This document shows, piece by piece, positions 1 through 13,200 of a DNA stretch of 64,000 nucleotides. The position numbers were made by a program, and so were the translations under genes. A model generated the notes under the pieces. That model did no database searches. It was given only the letters and a program-made list of their open reading frames with translations, and was not told the origin of the DNA. The stretch is taken from the NCBI GenBank assembly GCA_961205875.1, contig OY540813.1, positions 19,439,001-19,503,000 of the forward strand, in the 5' to 3' direction. The first letter of the stretch is position 1, and every line of letters begins with the position of its first letter. This DNA comes from Sialis fuliginosa (taxonomy: Eukaryota > Arthropoda > Insecta > Megaloptera > Sialidae).

Positions 1-2348
1 TATGTAAGATTCATCCGTTCCCCCGCAAAGCCAAAACTTCTTAACCGATTTCAACAAATGAAGTATCATTGGTTTTGTCTGGATTGTCCGCGTATCGTAG
101 ACTACAAAAAACACTGTTTTATGAAACTTCTTCCTTTCTTATAACTTTTTAACTGACAAGGGGAACCCTTGAAGCTGTTCTTTCCGATTTTCTTTATATT
201 GAAATATGTTGTAGAGGAGGGTTCTCTGATAACACCTATACCCGGTTTTGGACGTAGACGGGTAATAGTTTGGAAGATATGATCCAAAATATTTTTTAAT
301 GCTGCATATGTTATACTATGCTTATTTCTACAATTTGAACAAACATTTTGAAAAATAAACATTGAAAATAAATTGATAAGATATTTTACAGAAGAACTAT
401 ATATTTAAATAATGTCACTGTGTGCAATTAAAAATAAAAATTTGAGAGCGGGTCTATTATCATTATCACTTGGCCAACAGACGCTTATGGTTTACAGTTT
501 TAACAAATAGGTATATATGCAGCATTAAAAAATATTTTGGATCATATCTTCTTAACTATTACCCGTCTACGCCCAAAATTGGATATATTATCAGGGAACC
601 CCCGTCTACAACATATTTCAATATGAAGAAAATCGGAAAGAACAGGTTTAAGGGTTCTCCTTGTGAAATGATTTAGCGTAGTCGAGTTTCAACATCCTTC
701 TCATTTTTATTTATTTTAACAGCCTGACGATATTTCTGTAAATCAAAAAGTTTGCTTATTTAATAATTACAAATAAAATTGTTATTTTTGATATATTTTT
801 TACGCTACTACTTATATATTTATATACATATATATAATATGTATGTGTATGATATCGAACACCTGTATAGGTATATATAATATAATAATATTTATCAGTC
901 ATTTTATGCGATAAGGTAAGCTGAAACTGGCAACAAATAACCTTGCTTCATCGCAACGCGGATAGTTATCTCACACATGTAGTGAAAATACGAGCAAGTG
1001 AAAATGTACTTCAGATAGTAAAACAAAGTACAATATGTGATTGTGCATGTGAAATAAAAATAAATAATATTTTGACAAAAAATATATGAAACATTAATTG
1101 TTTCTAACGAAGTACGTATAAGAAATATTTATTTAATATAAGTAATATGTTAAAATTTAAATATTAACGATAATTTTACTACTAATAATATTGTTATATA
1201 TATACTTAATTGGTTTTCTTAATGAAAATGGCTTTTAGAGTAAATATCATAATACCTTATATGTAATATCCACGTAGAGAAGTTATTAAAAAATACTTAC
1301 TGAATTTTGTTAAAATTTTACATTGTCTTAACGCCCACGAAAATTAGTTAAATACATTTTTTATTAATTTGTCATTATAGTATTCGTAGAAGCTTGACGT
1401 CACTGATATAAAATGATATAAACAAACATATGGTATTGATAAAATATATAAAATTACAAATACAATATATCGTTCATGTAAAGTTCATATTTATTATCTC
1501 TAGGTACTGATATGATAGATAAAACGGATAAAACATTAAATTGAGCTGCTCATCACATGGCTCCCAAATCTTATCGCGAGCCCCCTCTTGTTAAGAAACC
1601 TATGTATGTTTTTTTTTGACGACAATAAAAAAAAATCTTGTTGACTAGACCCTTAACATCGGGCCATCAGGCTAGAGCCCATTTTTTTGTGAGACCGTGG
1701 GTCGCCGAGACCAGATTATTCTCGGGCTCGTTCGGTCTCGTTTCGAATTGAATTCAGACGATATGAAACCAAAACGAGGCAAGGGACGAAACTATCTTAC
1801 ATTTTGATAAGATTGCGCTGACAATGAGGTGATACTAACTGTATTTAAAAGAATCTCGGTTTTAAGACATTTTCAATAATTAGTATTTAAACATTTATGT
1901 TTCTAGGCTCTCGCTTGCATAAAATATTTTTATTTCTTGACTTTATATTAATTTATTTTTTAAGAAATAATTTTTTTCGAAAAAATATAATATTAATGTA
2001 TAAAATTCGTTATAAGACCGAAACTTTTTCTGAAATCGATCATGATCTCGTCTCGGTCTCAGCAACATACATATACGATACGAGATTGAAACAAAATATC
2101 TAAACTTGGTCATGTGTGTATTTTTGCAACATTTTACCTCATTGTCTTGACAATCCGGCAATTAACGTTTTGCAGGTATAGGTACTGTTTGTTAAAAGTT
2201 ACCACATATTTTTCTTCAATTTTGTTTTTTATCCCCTTCCCCCCCCCCCCCCCCCAGCATACAATATAATATCAATTAACCAAGAATTTATTCTTTTCCA
2301 GAAAAAGCGTGGCTATGAAGACAGAAATTAATTGTTTATAACAATACG
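1..2348. other. Intergenic/5' flank with repeats, no gene recognised
   Basis: No convincing exon is seen apart from the short untranslated stretch just before the ATG at 2349. The left part carries an inverted repeat (listed separately). About 1680-2130 contains several CGAGAC/GTCTCG-type words that recur at about 6950-7100 and 35090-35340, so it is probably a dispersed repeat. A homopolymer C run lies near 2237-2256. A 3' splice site (ttcttttccag, ending 2311) followed by a very short upstream ORF (ATG at about 2324) lies directly before the first gene. Confidence 0.6.
155..665. repeat. Fold-back element with about 165-bp inverted arms
   Basis: The stretch at about 160-330 reappears as an imperfect reverse complement at about 505-660, separated by about 170 bp. 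Matching words include ATTACCCGTCTACG and AAAATATTTTGGATCATATCTTC. Both arms give the same pseudo-peptide (…TTYFN.KKIGKN.FKGSPC) in opposite directions, which is a by-product of the repeat and not evidence of a gene. It is probably a MITE or fold-back DNA transposon. No target-site duplication was established. Confidence 0.6.
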
Positions 2349-5074
2349 ATGTCACAAACAAATAAAAAAGCAGAGTTATATATCGAAAATGAAACAAAAA
2401 CGGATAAACGTAAAATAAGTCTACCTCCACCAAAAAATGAAATTATTATATCAACGATAACGAAAGCTAGTTCTTTTAGAACTGAATCTGTTAAGAAAAT
2501 TGGAAATAATAAAAATGATATTATTAATCAAAATAAATTACAAGTGTCGACATCTACTGACCAACGTAAAAGGTCGACCCCGCCATCTAGTTTACAAATA
2601 AACCAAGCAAATGGTTCACCAAAGATTCCAACCAAGACGCCAACGAAACAACCAAGTTTTAGACAACATACTGTGCAAGCGCCATCTGTATCTGTAATAG
2701 CGGAAGTATCTGAAACTGAAATTACTTCTGATATAGACAAGGCAGATAACAACAGTCTTCAAAGTTCTAATAGTACGAATTTTAGCAGATCTACTCGTCC
2801 TGGATCAAAACAAAATACTAATTTAAACAGAAAAACAAGTCAAATGAGTGGTAGATCGGTTGCCTCAAGTAATGAAAACCTTATTTACAATAGTACGAGT
2901 TCATCTATTCATGGAAGTGTCCATAGTTTACCGTAAGATATATTTCAATAAGTATATAATATCTTTCAGAGCTGTGCACAGCTACGAAAAAAAAATACCT
3001 AAGTACAATAAATTTTGCCAAAAATTGTACTTAAGTACAAATACTTGACAGAAAAAATGTATATATATAAGCACTTTCTGTAATTGTACTTTTTAAGCAA
3101 TTGCAGTTGCATTTTTGATATTTGATACTGAAAAAGTACTTAATTACATCGATATACTTGAACACTTTTAATGTACCTACTTAAGTATTTCAAAAATACA
3201 TTTGTATGTATTTGAGTACACAAGTAAGATTACATTTCAATGAATGTATAAAAATGTTAAAGTTTCGATTACTAGCGTATTTTTTCTAAATTCCACTTTA
3301 CTCTACCGTTTTTGGTAAAGAATTAACATATAAAATAAAGTTCGTTTAATGAATATTTCGCATCCGACTACACTACGGCAACAAAACCTGTTTACACCAG
3401 TTGAGTGTCGGTAGAGGAATTACTATGGTAAGGACGGATGACTGAATTACGGCGTCAAAAATCGATTTAGGTAATATCTTCAAACTAATAACAAATACCG
3501 TCAAAACGTTGTCTATAAACCAGTCCGCAATGCAACGTAAAATTTTTATTTTATTATGCAACTCAATAGTTTGTGCGTGCAATTAAAGTTGGGTTTCTTT
3601 CAGTGGCGTACCGTAGGTTTCTGCCGCCCGGGGTAAATAGCAAAATTTGCCCCCCAACCCCCCCCCCCCCCCCCCACTTTGCAATACTAACTAAATATGA
3701 AATTTGAAGATTTTGAATTTACCGCTGGGAATCCTCAATTTTGCGCCTTTCTAGTGATTTTGATGACCTTTTTTTTGGTTGCTACCTCAAATTTGCCGCC
3801 CCCAATCCACAATTTTGCCGCCCTTAACAAACTGCCGCCCGTAATTCAGTCATCCGGCCTTATGTGCGACGGAAGAGTTACCTACTATATCACATTTGCT
3901 ATCCACTCAACTTTACCTACTGCTATATTCTTTGGTACTCGCATCTACTCCCACTATCGCAAAGTGTTTACATTAATGGTAGAGTATGCACAGTGCCGGC
4001 CTTAGCAAATCTGGCGCCCTGGACCAGATTTTTTTTCCGCCCTCTCTCCCCCTAAAAAAATGTTCCACCGAAAATGTCAATTAAAATTGATAAATTAACA
4101 AATAAGTTGAATAATTCATATCTTAGCTTGGCGCGATCCTACAGACTCAAACTTTTTTTTTAAATATAACTTACATCATTAACTTTAAGACTATCAAATG
4201 CCCTAAGACCGACGAGACCTCCGTCCCCTATTATGAACAAATTAAAATTGATAAATTAACAAATAAGTTGAATAATTTATATCTCAGCTTGGTGCGATCC
4301 TACAGACTCAAACTTTTTTTTTTAAATATAGTTTTCATCATTAACTTTAAGACTATCAAATGCCCTAAGACTGGCGAGACCTCCTTCCCCTATTATGAAC
4401 AAATTAAAATTGATAAATCAACAAATAATTTGATTAGTTAGTATTTATATTTTCATATTAAAGGTTTTCTGGGTTGCTGAAAAAGTATTTGTTAGTTAGA
4501 AGCTATCGAATAATCGATTTTTTTTTTAAATTAACATTGTCTATATTAAGCTATATTTTTTGCTTAATCGGGTTTAACTGATCGACAAAAAATTTAAAGA
4601 TAAAAAAAAGTTTACTCTAGCCTGGGGCCCCGGGCAGTCGCCCTGGTTCGCCCCCCCCCCCCCCTAAAGCCGGTACTGAGTATGCACTTTACCTCCGTAC
4701 CTACTCAGACTACTCACTACTTACTATCCTAATGTAATCTGGCAAAAAATATCCGAATACGTACAATTATTCTTACGATTTTTCGATGCCCAGTGTTGGT
4801 ATACGGCTCATTTTTCGAATGCTTAGAGAAAATTATTTTAATTATGATCATTTATTTTTAAATTAATTAATTTGCTTTTTACTATTACAGGGTAACGCAT
4901 GAACAATATTTCTGCTGTGAACGTTGGTCTAAAAAGGAAAAATCTTTGATGAAAATTCTTGCCTTGTTAGTGGTTATTATATTGGGACTCGTCATTACGA
5001 TTGGAATACTGGCGAGACGTAAAGAAAAGTTTAGAACTCCTGAACACGAACACGATTTTTTTTGGTCATTTTGA
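2349..5074 (+). CDS. Unrecognised single-pass membrane protein, two coding exons
   Basis: Two coding exons are inferred: 2349-2932 (donor CC|GTAAGA) and 4891-5074 (acceptor TTACAG|GGTAAC). They join in frame to give 255 residues and stop at TGA 5072-5074. Residues 1-195 are rich in Ser, Thr, Asn and Lys with several SP/TP and RKxS-type sites, and look disordered. They are followed by a Cys pair (203-204), a basic stretch (SKKEK), a hydrophobic helix at about 217-235, and a basic then acidic short tail ending DFFWSF. This suggests a membrane-anchored protein with a long hydrophilic N-terminal region, probably cytosolic because both flanks of the helix are basic and no signal peptide is present. 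The intron at 2933-4890 contains a hAT-type MITE. I do not recognise the family. The layout also resembles the cytosolic tail and anchor of a type II ectoenzyme, and a possible internal donor (GAGAC|GTAAAG, about 5016-5026) could lead to further exons, but none was found downstream. Confidence 0.6.
3991..4678. mobile_element. hAT-type MITE with perfect 8-bp target duplication
   Basis: The element begins CAGTGCCGGCCTTAG and ends CTAAAGCCGGTACTG, which are imperfect terminal inverted repeats. It is flanked on both sides by AGTATGCA (3983-3990 and 4679-4686). An 8-bp duplication with CAGTG-type ends is characteristic of hAT elements. It is 688 bp long with no transposase ORF. Inside, a segment of about 155 bp (starting near 4080 and again near 4240) is tandemly duplicated with few differences. 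A run of C lies near its right end (about 4651-4664). Confidence 0.85.
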
Positions 5075-5342
5075 ATAGAAAACTGCTACTAACAACAAGA
5101 AAACAAACAAAATTCATGGAAGTCAAGCATTAGTATGTACACATAGGTGTCGACTTCGAGAGGGGGATCGCCTCCTTGTTAATCCGTATAACATATAATC
5201 GTCGACAAAACTAAAGGAATTATTTATTTTTCTAAAAAAATGTGCGATATTCAAATAGCTGTTACTTTGGTAAAAATAAACTAACATAAGATATTTTTAA
5301 AAATAGGAAAAAAATCAGCGCCTATGTGTACTTATGTATATC

Positions 5343-5859
5343 CAGGCGCGTAAATAAGGGGGGGATCAAGGGGTCATGACCCCCTCCCAAAAAAAATAAA
5401 AAATACACTAGATATTATAAAGGAATTCGAAAGTTATTTGAAGTAGTCAGATGAGTTCAAATCACTATGTATTAATAAATTTTCATCTACAAAATCATTT
5501 GAATAACAAATTTATATTTTGATAATTAGCTCCTTGACACGTAGAAATGAAGATTGACATACTATTTTTAATATACCTAATTAGTAATTATTTTATATGA
5601 GTTATAGGACGTTGATTTGACTTCATTTCTAGTTGCCATATTGTGCATCTCTCTCTACTACCGTTTATTGCAAAATTCGAATTTGTAAAATAAACAAAGA
5701 ATTTACAATCAAGAAAATGTTTGTTAACTAATATCTCGAAAACAACACCTCTAAATAAATTTTGATTTATAATTTATTAATCAGGAATTTTCTGTATACT
5801 ATTCTGGATTTTTTTTTCAATATGACCCCCTCCGAGAAGTGAGGCTGTACACGCGCCTG
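5343..5859. mobile_element. hAT-type MITE with perfect 8-bp target duplication
   Basis: The element starts CAGGCGCGTAAATAAGG and ends TACACGCGCCTG. It is flanked by identical TGTATATC copies at 5335-5342 and 5860-5867. A GGGGGTCATGACCCC-like palindromic stretch follows the left end, and TATGACCCCCTCC precedes the right end. It is 517 bp long and AT-rich with no transposase coding sequence, so it is non-autonomous. The undisturbed 8-bp duplication points to a fairly recent insertion. Confidence 0.85.
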
Positions 5860-8181
5860 TGTATATCAAAGTTTTTAATAATTTTTTTATGTGTTTACGC
5901 GAATACCTCGAATAAATATAATATTTTAACTTGCTTTTTTACTGCATATAATAAATATGAGATACCGTATGTATATATAAAGAAAAAATACGAGAATACC
6001 CTGAACTATTCTCAATTCTGAGGTAGGAATTTCGCATTACATGTTTTTTTTTTAAATAGATTAATTCGATATTGATAGCTAACAAAAAATAATGATTTAT
6101 TAAAGAAATGTAATATTAAAAACATTATCTGCTAAAGATGTTCTTTGTTTTATAAAAAAAAAAACGTGTTTGCTTTCGTGAGCAATGATTTAAGAACTTA
6201 TAGGATAATCGATTTTAGACTTCTTGTTAAAGTCCTAATTGTCTTGGTTGTGATAATAATATTAATAAAGTATTTTGTATTGTGGTTATTTTAAATATAA
6301 AAATAAAAAAATATTATATAGATTTTTTAGAATTGAAAAATTTATTAAGTGCTAATAATAATAGAATGTATATATTTTATGTATACTTTTTATATAATCA
6401 ATATTTATTTTATTAGGAATAATGTATAATTTATATTTACTTTTTATCATTTTATTAAATACCCAGTATTTTATTACTTAAAATATGTAGGTACACATTA
6501 TAGTACAAATTTATAAAAATGGTCACGTTTTATAATTAAATAAAGATGATCATTTATATTTATATACATCTTTTTTTTCATTTAGAATATTTTTTTAATA
6601 AAGAAAATAACTCAACACTGTTACAAAATAAGTAAATTAAACAAGTGTCTCGAAACACCTGTATTTTCTTATGCATGTATTTTTTTATAGGTATAGTTTC
6701 AGTTTTCTAAAAATTCTAAATTCATAATGCGAAAGAGAAAGAAAAATATTGAAAATTAAAGATGATTTAAAATAAAATAATTATTTTAATTAAATTTCTT
6801 TGCTGCAGATTTTCTTGGGGTGTCTTCATCTTAATAATAATAATAACTAACATATTGTAATAAAGAGTGTAATTTCGAAATATAACGAATATTATATATT
6901 CTACAATACAAATAATTAATTTTTACTAATTATATTATTGATAATCTTTTAAAACCGACTCTCGACGAGAGATAAAAAATATGAGAAGTTGATACATCAT
7001 TTCGATCTCCTCTTGTCTGAATTTAAATCAATCTCATCGTCGTTCCCTCCTGATTTCGTTTCGAGACCGAGACCGTGCAGCCATAATCTCGCCGAGAGGT
7101 TATTTTTTTTAAGAAAAATTTTTTTTTGCAAAAATTATAACCAATTCAAATTGTGTTACTTTTTTAATTTAATTAAATGAAATGTAAATTAATTTATAAT
7201 TGTAGAGGTTGATGCGCCCTCTGCGAAAACTTAAATAAGCGTCCAAAATATTTTTTGTCATCATGTCGTTTCCGGTGAGTTCAAGTAACTCTTGCAAAAG
7301 TGTAAACCTTTTTTTTTCGTTGTGATGTCATTTTCAACGCCCTTATCGCTGCTTTTTGCGCTCTTCTTGAGACAACCTTTTTTTGCTCATGCCCGTACTT
7401 ATGAATAGGCGCGTAAGGTTCTTGTTGAGGACCTCGTGACGATAGAGGTCTCATGTAACATGGTAGTATCTATTTATCCTATGGTAAAAAAAATTCGTAT
7501 GTCGATCAACAATAATATCTACTGTTTTTTAGCCTTGGGCCTCAAAATGTCTAAATACGGTCCTGGGGGTAATACTTGTTACACTACTGAGAAGTCTATT
7601 GATACGGTCCATATTATAAATTACTATCATGTCCAGACACTGCACTGTTACAATCGTACATGAAACATCCCTGTCTCTATTGAATACTCCGTTTGAATGG
7701 TGACATCTTAACATAAATATATAACAAGTTCGTGTAGTTTCAGTGTACAACGTTCGACAGGTTTTTTATTTACAGTACAATAAGGCACGCGGTCAACAAA
7801 GAACGGTACTGGAAATAGTAAATACTCCAAGCGTCTAATGCAGCAGAAGTGCCCTGCAAATGATGCACAGCATATTATTATGTATGTCACTGAAATAAAT
7901 TCAGTAGGGCCCGATTAATTAATTAACTACCAGCGAAAAGTTAATCATTCAGAAGCTAGCCATTCCAATTTCTATAGATTTTTTTTAATTTTGGTACGAA
8001 AGTTATTAATTAGTTATGTAAAAAAAGTACCTATGGCAAATATGGCCCAGGGTGTAATTAGGCTCATGTAAAAAACAAATTTACAATAGTACGTGGGCCT
8101 TATATGCCACCATGATCTTACATTCTAGAAAACAAAATAAAATCGCTGAATGTTTTGTGTAGTTGCTAATAAAAAATATGT

Positions 8182-8376
8182 ATGTCGTATGCTAGCCAAC
8201 ACTGGACCAAGATACAAATGATAACTTCGTTCAAGACTCGACCAAGGCTTGTCGTACCAAGGCCCTCCCAGAAGGTTGGCCTAAATTGGGACCAATATCG
8301 ACAAAGCCGCACTGGCAACCCAATATTGGGCCAAACTTCGACCCATCGTCAAAGCTGTCATTTCCTACATGGGTAA
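8182..8376. repeat. Single copy of the TTGGGCCAA-type dispersed repeat, reverse orientation
   Basis: Read on the minus strand, this segment matches both ends of the array at 36640-37080. Shared words include CAATATTGGGTTGCCA, TCGATATTGG, GACAAGCCTTGGTCGAGTC, AACGAAGTTATCATTTGTATC and GTGTTGGCTAGCAT. Here the internal block of about 100 bp occurs once rather than about three times. The short ORF across it is a by-product of the repeat. Confidence 0.7.
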
Positions 8377-10253
8377 TGACAAATTAAAATAACTGAAGGT
8401 TCAGATATAAACTAATTTTAGCTTCCCCTTCGCAAAATTTCTCAAATTTAAATATAAATTATAAAATTATGAATTAATTAGGAAGTATTTAAGATGATAA
8501 AATTGGTCTCGGGGTGGTGAACATTTCAACTACATTATATTTAGGACATACAAATTATTATACCCGAATCAACCTTAAAAGAATATAGGTATATTATATA
8601 TTTGTTACAAATAAAAATTAAGAAGATTAAATGATTTTTTACAATATCTAACATCTTGACATTAATTTTATGAAGATTGTTGCTATCCGATTTTATAAAA
8701 GTTAATTATTTACTAGATAATATATATGTAGACTTTATTATAAAAAGAACAATGACCGAGAATGCATTGTTAAAAATATTAATAAATAATAATGATTTTT
8801 ATCTATAAAACGTAGATAACAAGAGCATTGTTTTCTGTATTAAGGATTAATGTATCAAAAATAAATTAATGATAAATAATTATTTGTTTACATATCGCTG
8901 TGCATATATTTAGAAATTTAAACAAAATATAAAAATAAATGATTGTATAATTTAATGATAACAGTTGATAGCCTGCAAACTACTGAAAGTTCAAATATAC
9001 CAAAGTACCATGGTTATCCAAATAAAATATGTATAGATATTTGAAATTTAAGTCTGCGAAAGATATCAAATAAGCAAGTTTCGGTCGCACCCCTCCTCCT
9101 ATTCGTCAAAAATATGATTGTCTTTTATATTCAACCAATCAGTTTGGGCACCCCAGATGACGTATTTTTCCCTTCTCGCGTCGAGTTACTGAGGCTACCT
9201 TGTACTGTACATACCTTGTATTCAACCAATAATGATATGAACCATTAATTTAATGTGTATAATCAGGGTCGGATTTACGCTTATTATTAAGCAGAATAAA
9301 CAAAGACTTGGGACCCTTAAGCACGGTTACCAGAAGTCCCGAAATTCGCGCTGCTGCGCTATAGTCTCGCAAATTAATTTAGACAACGTTTGATTGAAGT
9401 AATATATATTATTGAAAAATAGTAAGTTTATTATCAAAATTTTATCTAAAATATTTGGGCCGTGTCCTTTGTAAAGTTGTCACAAAGCCCTAGGCCCTGA
9501 GATCGTAGGGTTAACCTAACGACACTGGCATGCCTGGGAATCAGGGACGAACTTTGGCCTAGGCAGACTAGAGGCAACTACTTAGGGTTCGTAATTTCTG
9601 GGGACCCGGATATTCAAAAGTAGAAGCAAAAAAAGTTCTTCAGATATTAATGCAGACAATTTTTTAATCTTTGCTAGAAAAAATCTAATTTTCTAGCCTT
9701 GCCTTGAACTTAGTCCGCCCCTGGTCAGGCCAGATTAATAAAAGTAAATTAATATTTCTATATATTATGTATTTTCATTCGATATTATTATTTTATAATT
9801 ATTTACAATCAGAAAAAAATATTGTTGAAATTTAAGTTTTAATATATAATAAATATATTAAAACAATTTAATAATCATTAATTAAAAGAATATGAATTAT
9901 TTAGAAAATTAATTTAAATCAAATTAATAACATATTGCACAGCCCTGAAACTAGAATTTCTGGTTATCTTCCTCCTATGACATTACGTCAATTGTCATCG
10001 AACTTAACCTTAATAAAAGACAATAATCACAAAGAATAGTAATACATGATCGTACACTCGCAAGATTCATTTGCTCTAACAATATTCAACAGTAAAAAAG
10101 TGTTTTAAAATCTAATTGTTTGAATTAAATATATTGTAGTTAAAAACCAATCATTAAATGATACCGGCTTTTTAATAGTCGATCTTATAATTAGTTATTG
10201 TTGTCGATATTGTTATTGTTTACTTTTATGAAGTTAAACATTAATTTAAAAAT

Positions 10254-13200
10254 ATGTTAAAAATATTGTTAATTATTTGTGTCTTTAGTAATAGTATTTT
10301 AGGGAAACCAACTAATAAAAATGTAGAAATAAGTACTTGTGGCTATGAGGTAAGAATTAATTATTTATTTATTATATTTGAAATTATTTATATTCAAAAC
10401 AATAAAATAATTATATTTCATAATATAATATAATATAGTAATATAATATAATATAATGAACTTTTCGCATATTTTTTCTAGAAAAATATGTTGTTATTAA
10501 TGTCCTCACCCCATTAAAAAATTTCTCTACCTCCCAAAAAAAATCCTGGTTACGCCAATGACACATTGACTATTGAAATAACATTTTACGTTTTGTACAT
10601 TATCAGAACAGCACCGTTCACACGCGTCGTACCGATTATTTCCCGTACTCTAGGCAGTAAGGCAGTGACAATGCATTTAATATTATACGACCGTACACGT
10701 TTACCAGTCATTACCTAGACCTAGACTAGGCTATAGAGCACAGGAAAAAATGTTACGGGAATAATCCGCGGTACGGTGGTTATGTATTTATGTTATTTAT
10801 TGTCAACAATGTCAAGACATAGAGCATGTCCAAAATTAGTAAATACACAGGTTGCTTAGTAGCTTTTGACCAATCAGCTTGGGCACCCCAGATAACGTAT
10901 TTTCCCTTTCTCGAGTCAAGTTACAAAGCTATATTTGTTATGATTGGGCACATCATTCCCCCTCTCCACATTTAGGCACCCCAGATGACGTATTTCCCTC
11001 TCTCGCGCTGAGTTACTGAGACTACCTTGTACTTAACATACCTATGGTCAAGACTATTTGAAAAACAACTGTCCTTTTTGTGCACAAAAGCAGGGGCGCC
11101 CGCAGAAAATTTTTCGAGGTGTGAGAAAATTTGTAAAAAACATACCTTAACAAGTTGACCGCCGTATAAAAAGTTCGATATGCCAGGGGCGGTCGTATAC
11201 GACCGCATGTAGCCGGCCAAATTTATTATTGGTATCTGAGCCATTTTTTGTGATTTCTTTATGGCAATCAACCTGTTAACCATGCCTTAACGCTAGAAGG
11301 CTAATCTACGCAGAGGCTTTTCATTGGTCAATTCAACTAACATCAGTTAATATCCTTATTAATTATACATTAATATATTTGATTTATGTTTTAATTTTTT
11401 GTAGCTTCATTACCTATTTTAGAGGAATATAAATAAAAAACACAGTTTTTGTAAATTTTTTTATTAAAAGTTACAAAAATCAATCTTATTCTACTTGTTT
11501 TGAAAATTTTTCGTAGAAGGAATAAAACAAAAACTATATTCTTTTTTTTTTACTAAATAAACTTGCTTTATCTAATATTACTCTAACTTAAAAAAATTAA
11601 TTTTTTTTTTTAATACATATTAGCATATAACAAAAAAGTTACCAAGAGGCTATTCATTACATTCACTAGTTTATTAGCTTACAGCTGTAAACGAATTTTC
11701 ATGTTACAATATTTATTTATTATTTTAATTTCCAGTCATGCAATGCACCTTTACCTGATATGTTAAATGTCCATTTAGTTCCTCATACTCATGATGATGT
11801 AGGCTGGTTGAAAACTGTAGATCAGTATTATTATGGAAGTAAGTTTTTATATTTCTTCATTATATATAATATAATACGAATAATATATTTTTTATTTCCA
11901 GGTAGAACAAATATTCAACGAGCAGGAGTACAATATATTCTAGATTCAGCGATAACAGAACTTCTAGCTGATAAAAACAGAAAGTATGAATTGTAAAAAT
12001 AATATTTGTATTATTCAAATAATACATTTAATTATTTTAATAGGTTTATCTATGTCGAGTCTGCTTTCTTATGGAAATGGTGGAAAGAACAGAGTGATCA
12101 TCGTCGCCATCAGGTTAGAGCACTTATAAATAATGGACAGTTAGAAATTATTGGTGGTGCTTGGAGTATGAACGACGAGGCTACTACTCATTACCAATCA
12201 ACAATTGATCAATTCACATGGGGATTTAGGTAACTTTACTAACTAATAAACTATCAGTTAGTGATTAGTCAAGAAAAAATATCTTTTATACTTCAGATTT
12301 TTAAATGATACGTTTGGTGCATGTGCCCGGCCTAAAATTGGTTGGCAGATTGATCCATTTGGCCACAGTCGTGAAATGGCATCCATGTTTGCCCAATTTG
12401 GTTTTGACGGACTCCTTTTTGGACGTTTAGATTATCAAGATAAAAACCAACGTATGAAAACTAAAACGGGTGAAATGATTTGGAAAGGCAGTGCTAATTT
12501 AGGTAGAACTATAGCTTTTATTATAAAAATATATCTACATTATAAATTTTTATTTTTGGTAATAGGTTCTTCAGCTGAATTATTTACCAGTGTTTTATAC
12601 AATCAATATCAACCTCCTCCTGGATTTTGCTTTGATGTTTTATGTTCAGATGAACCAATCATTGACGATAAAGAAAGTAGAGACTACAATGTTGAAAAAA
12701 GAGTATGTATTCAATTTTTTAATTCAAACTTTTGTCAATATCATATTAAGTGAAAGATTTTTTCTATTTTTTTTTATAAAAGAAATTATTAAATTTATTT
12801 TATAATTTTAATTAGAAAATCGAACTAAACCAAAATCCGTAAAAAGAAGTGATACAAATCGAAGCCAACTCATTATTTTGCATTGGGAAAAATAATTTCA
12901 AAATTGTCAAATATACAACATAATTCATTTTTTACTAATAAAAAGTAGAGCAAAATATTAGTACCTACTATTAATACCTAGCAATATTCATTTATCGCTG
13001 ATTTTTTATAAGTGTATAAAAATTCTATAGATTTTTCAAATTTATTACATTTTTACTGATTGAAAGAAAAGTTATAAAAAATAAATTTCCAATGCACTTA
13101 TATACAAATCATTCACAATCCAAAGTGAATAACCGCACATTTTATCAACATTCTAAATTTGATGTCTTGTTCAATAGATCAATACACCTATAGATATTAC

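Larger units (their letters stand above)
5075..10253. other. Intergenic region with repeat relics, no gene seen
   Basis: AT-rich sequence between the first gene and the mannosidase. The 3' UTR of the first gene should occupy its start; several AATAAA words occur, for example near 6540. It contains the hAT-type MITE at 5343-5859, the CGAGAC-rich repeat at about 6950-7100, a single copy of a dispersed repeat at about 8195-8376, and hAT-like terminal words (CAGGGTCGGATTTACG at about 9266; CAGGGACGAACTTTGG at about 9542 with TTAGTCCGCCCCTG ending about 9724). No exon with protein-family similarity was recognised on either strand. Confidence 0.55.

Noticed and set aside
102-676. Two similar short ORFs on opposite strands (about 86 and 68 residues)
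   Set aside because: They are the two arms of one inverted repeat; the peptide similarity follows from the DNA palindrome. There is no start context, splice signal or family match.
10972-11283. 103-residue minus-strand ORF upstream of the mannosidase second exon
   Set aside because: It lies in the first mannosidase intron, within repeat words (GGCACCCCAGATGACGTATTT) that recur at about 9150 and 10880; no family similarity.
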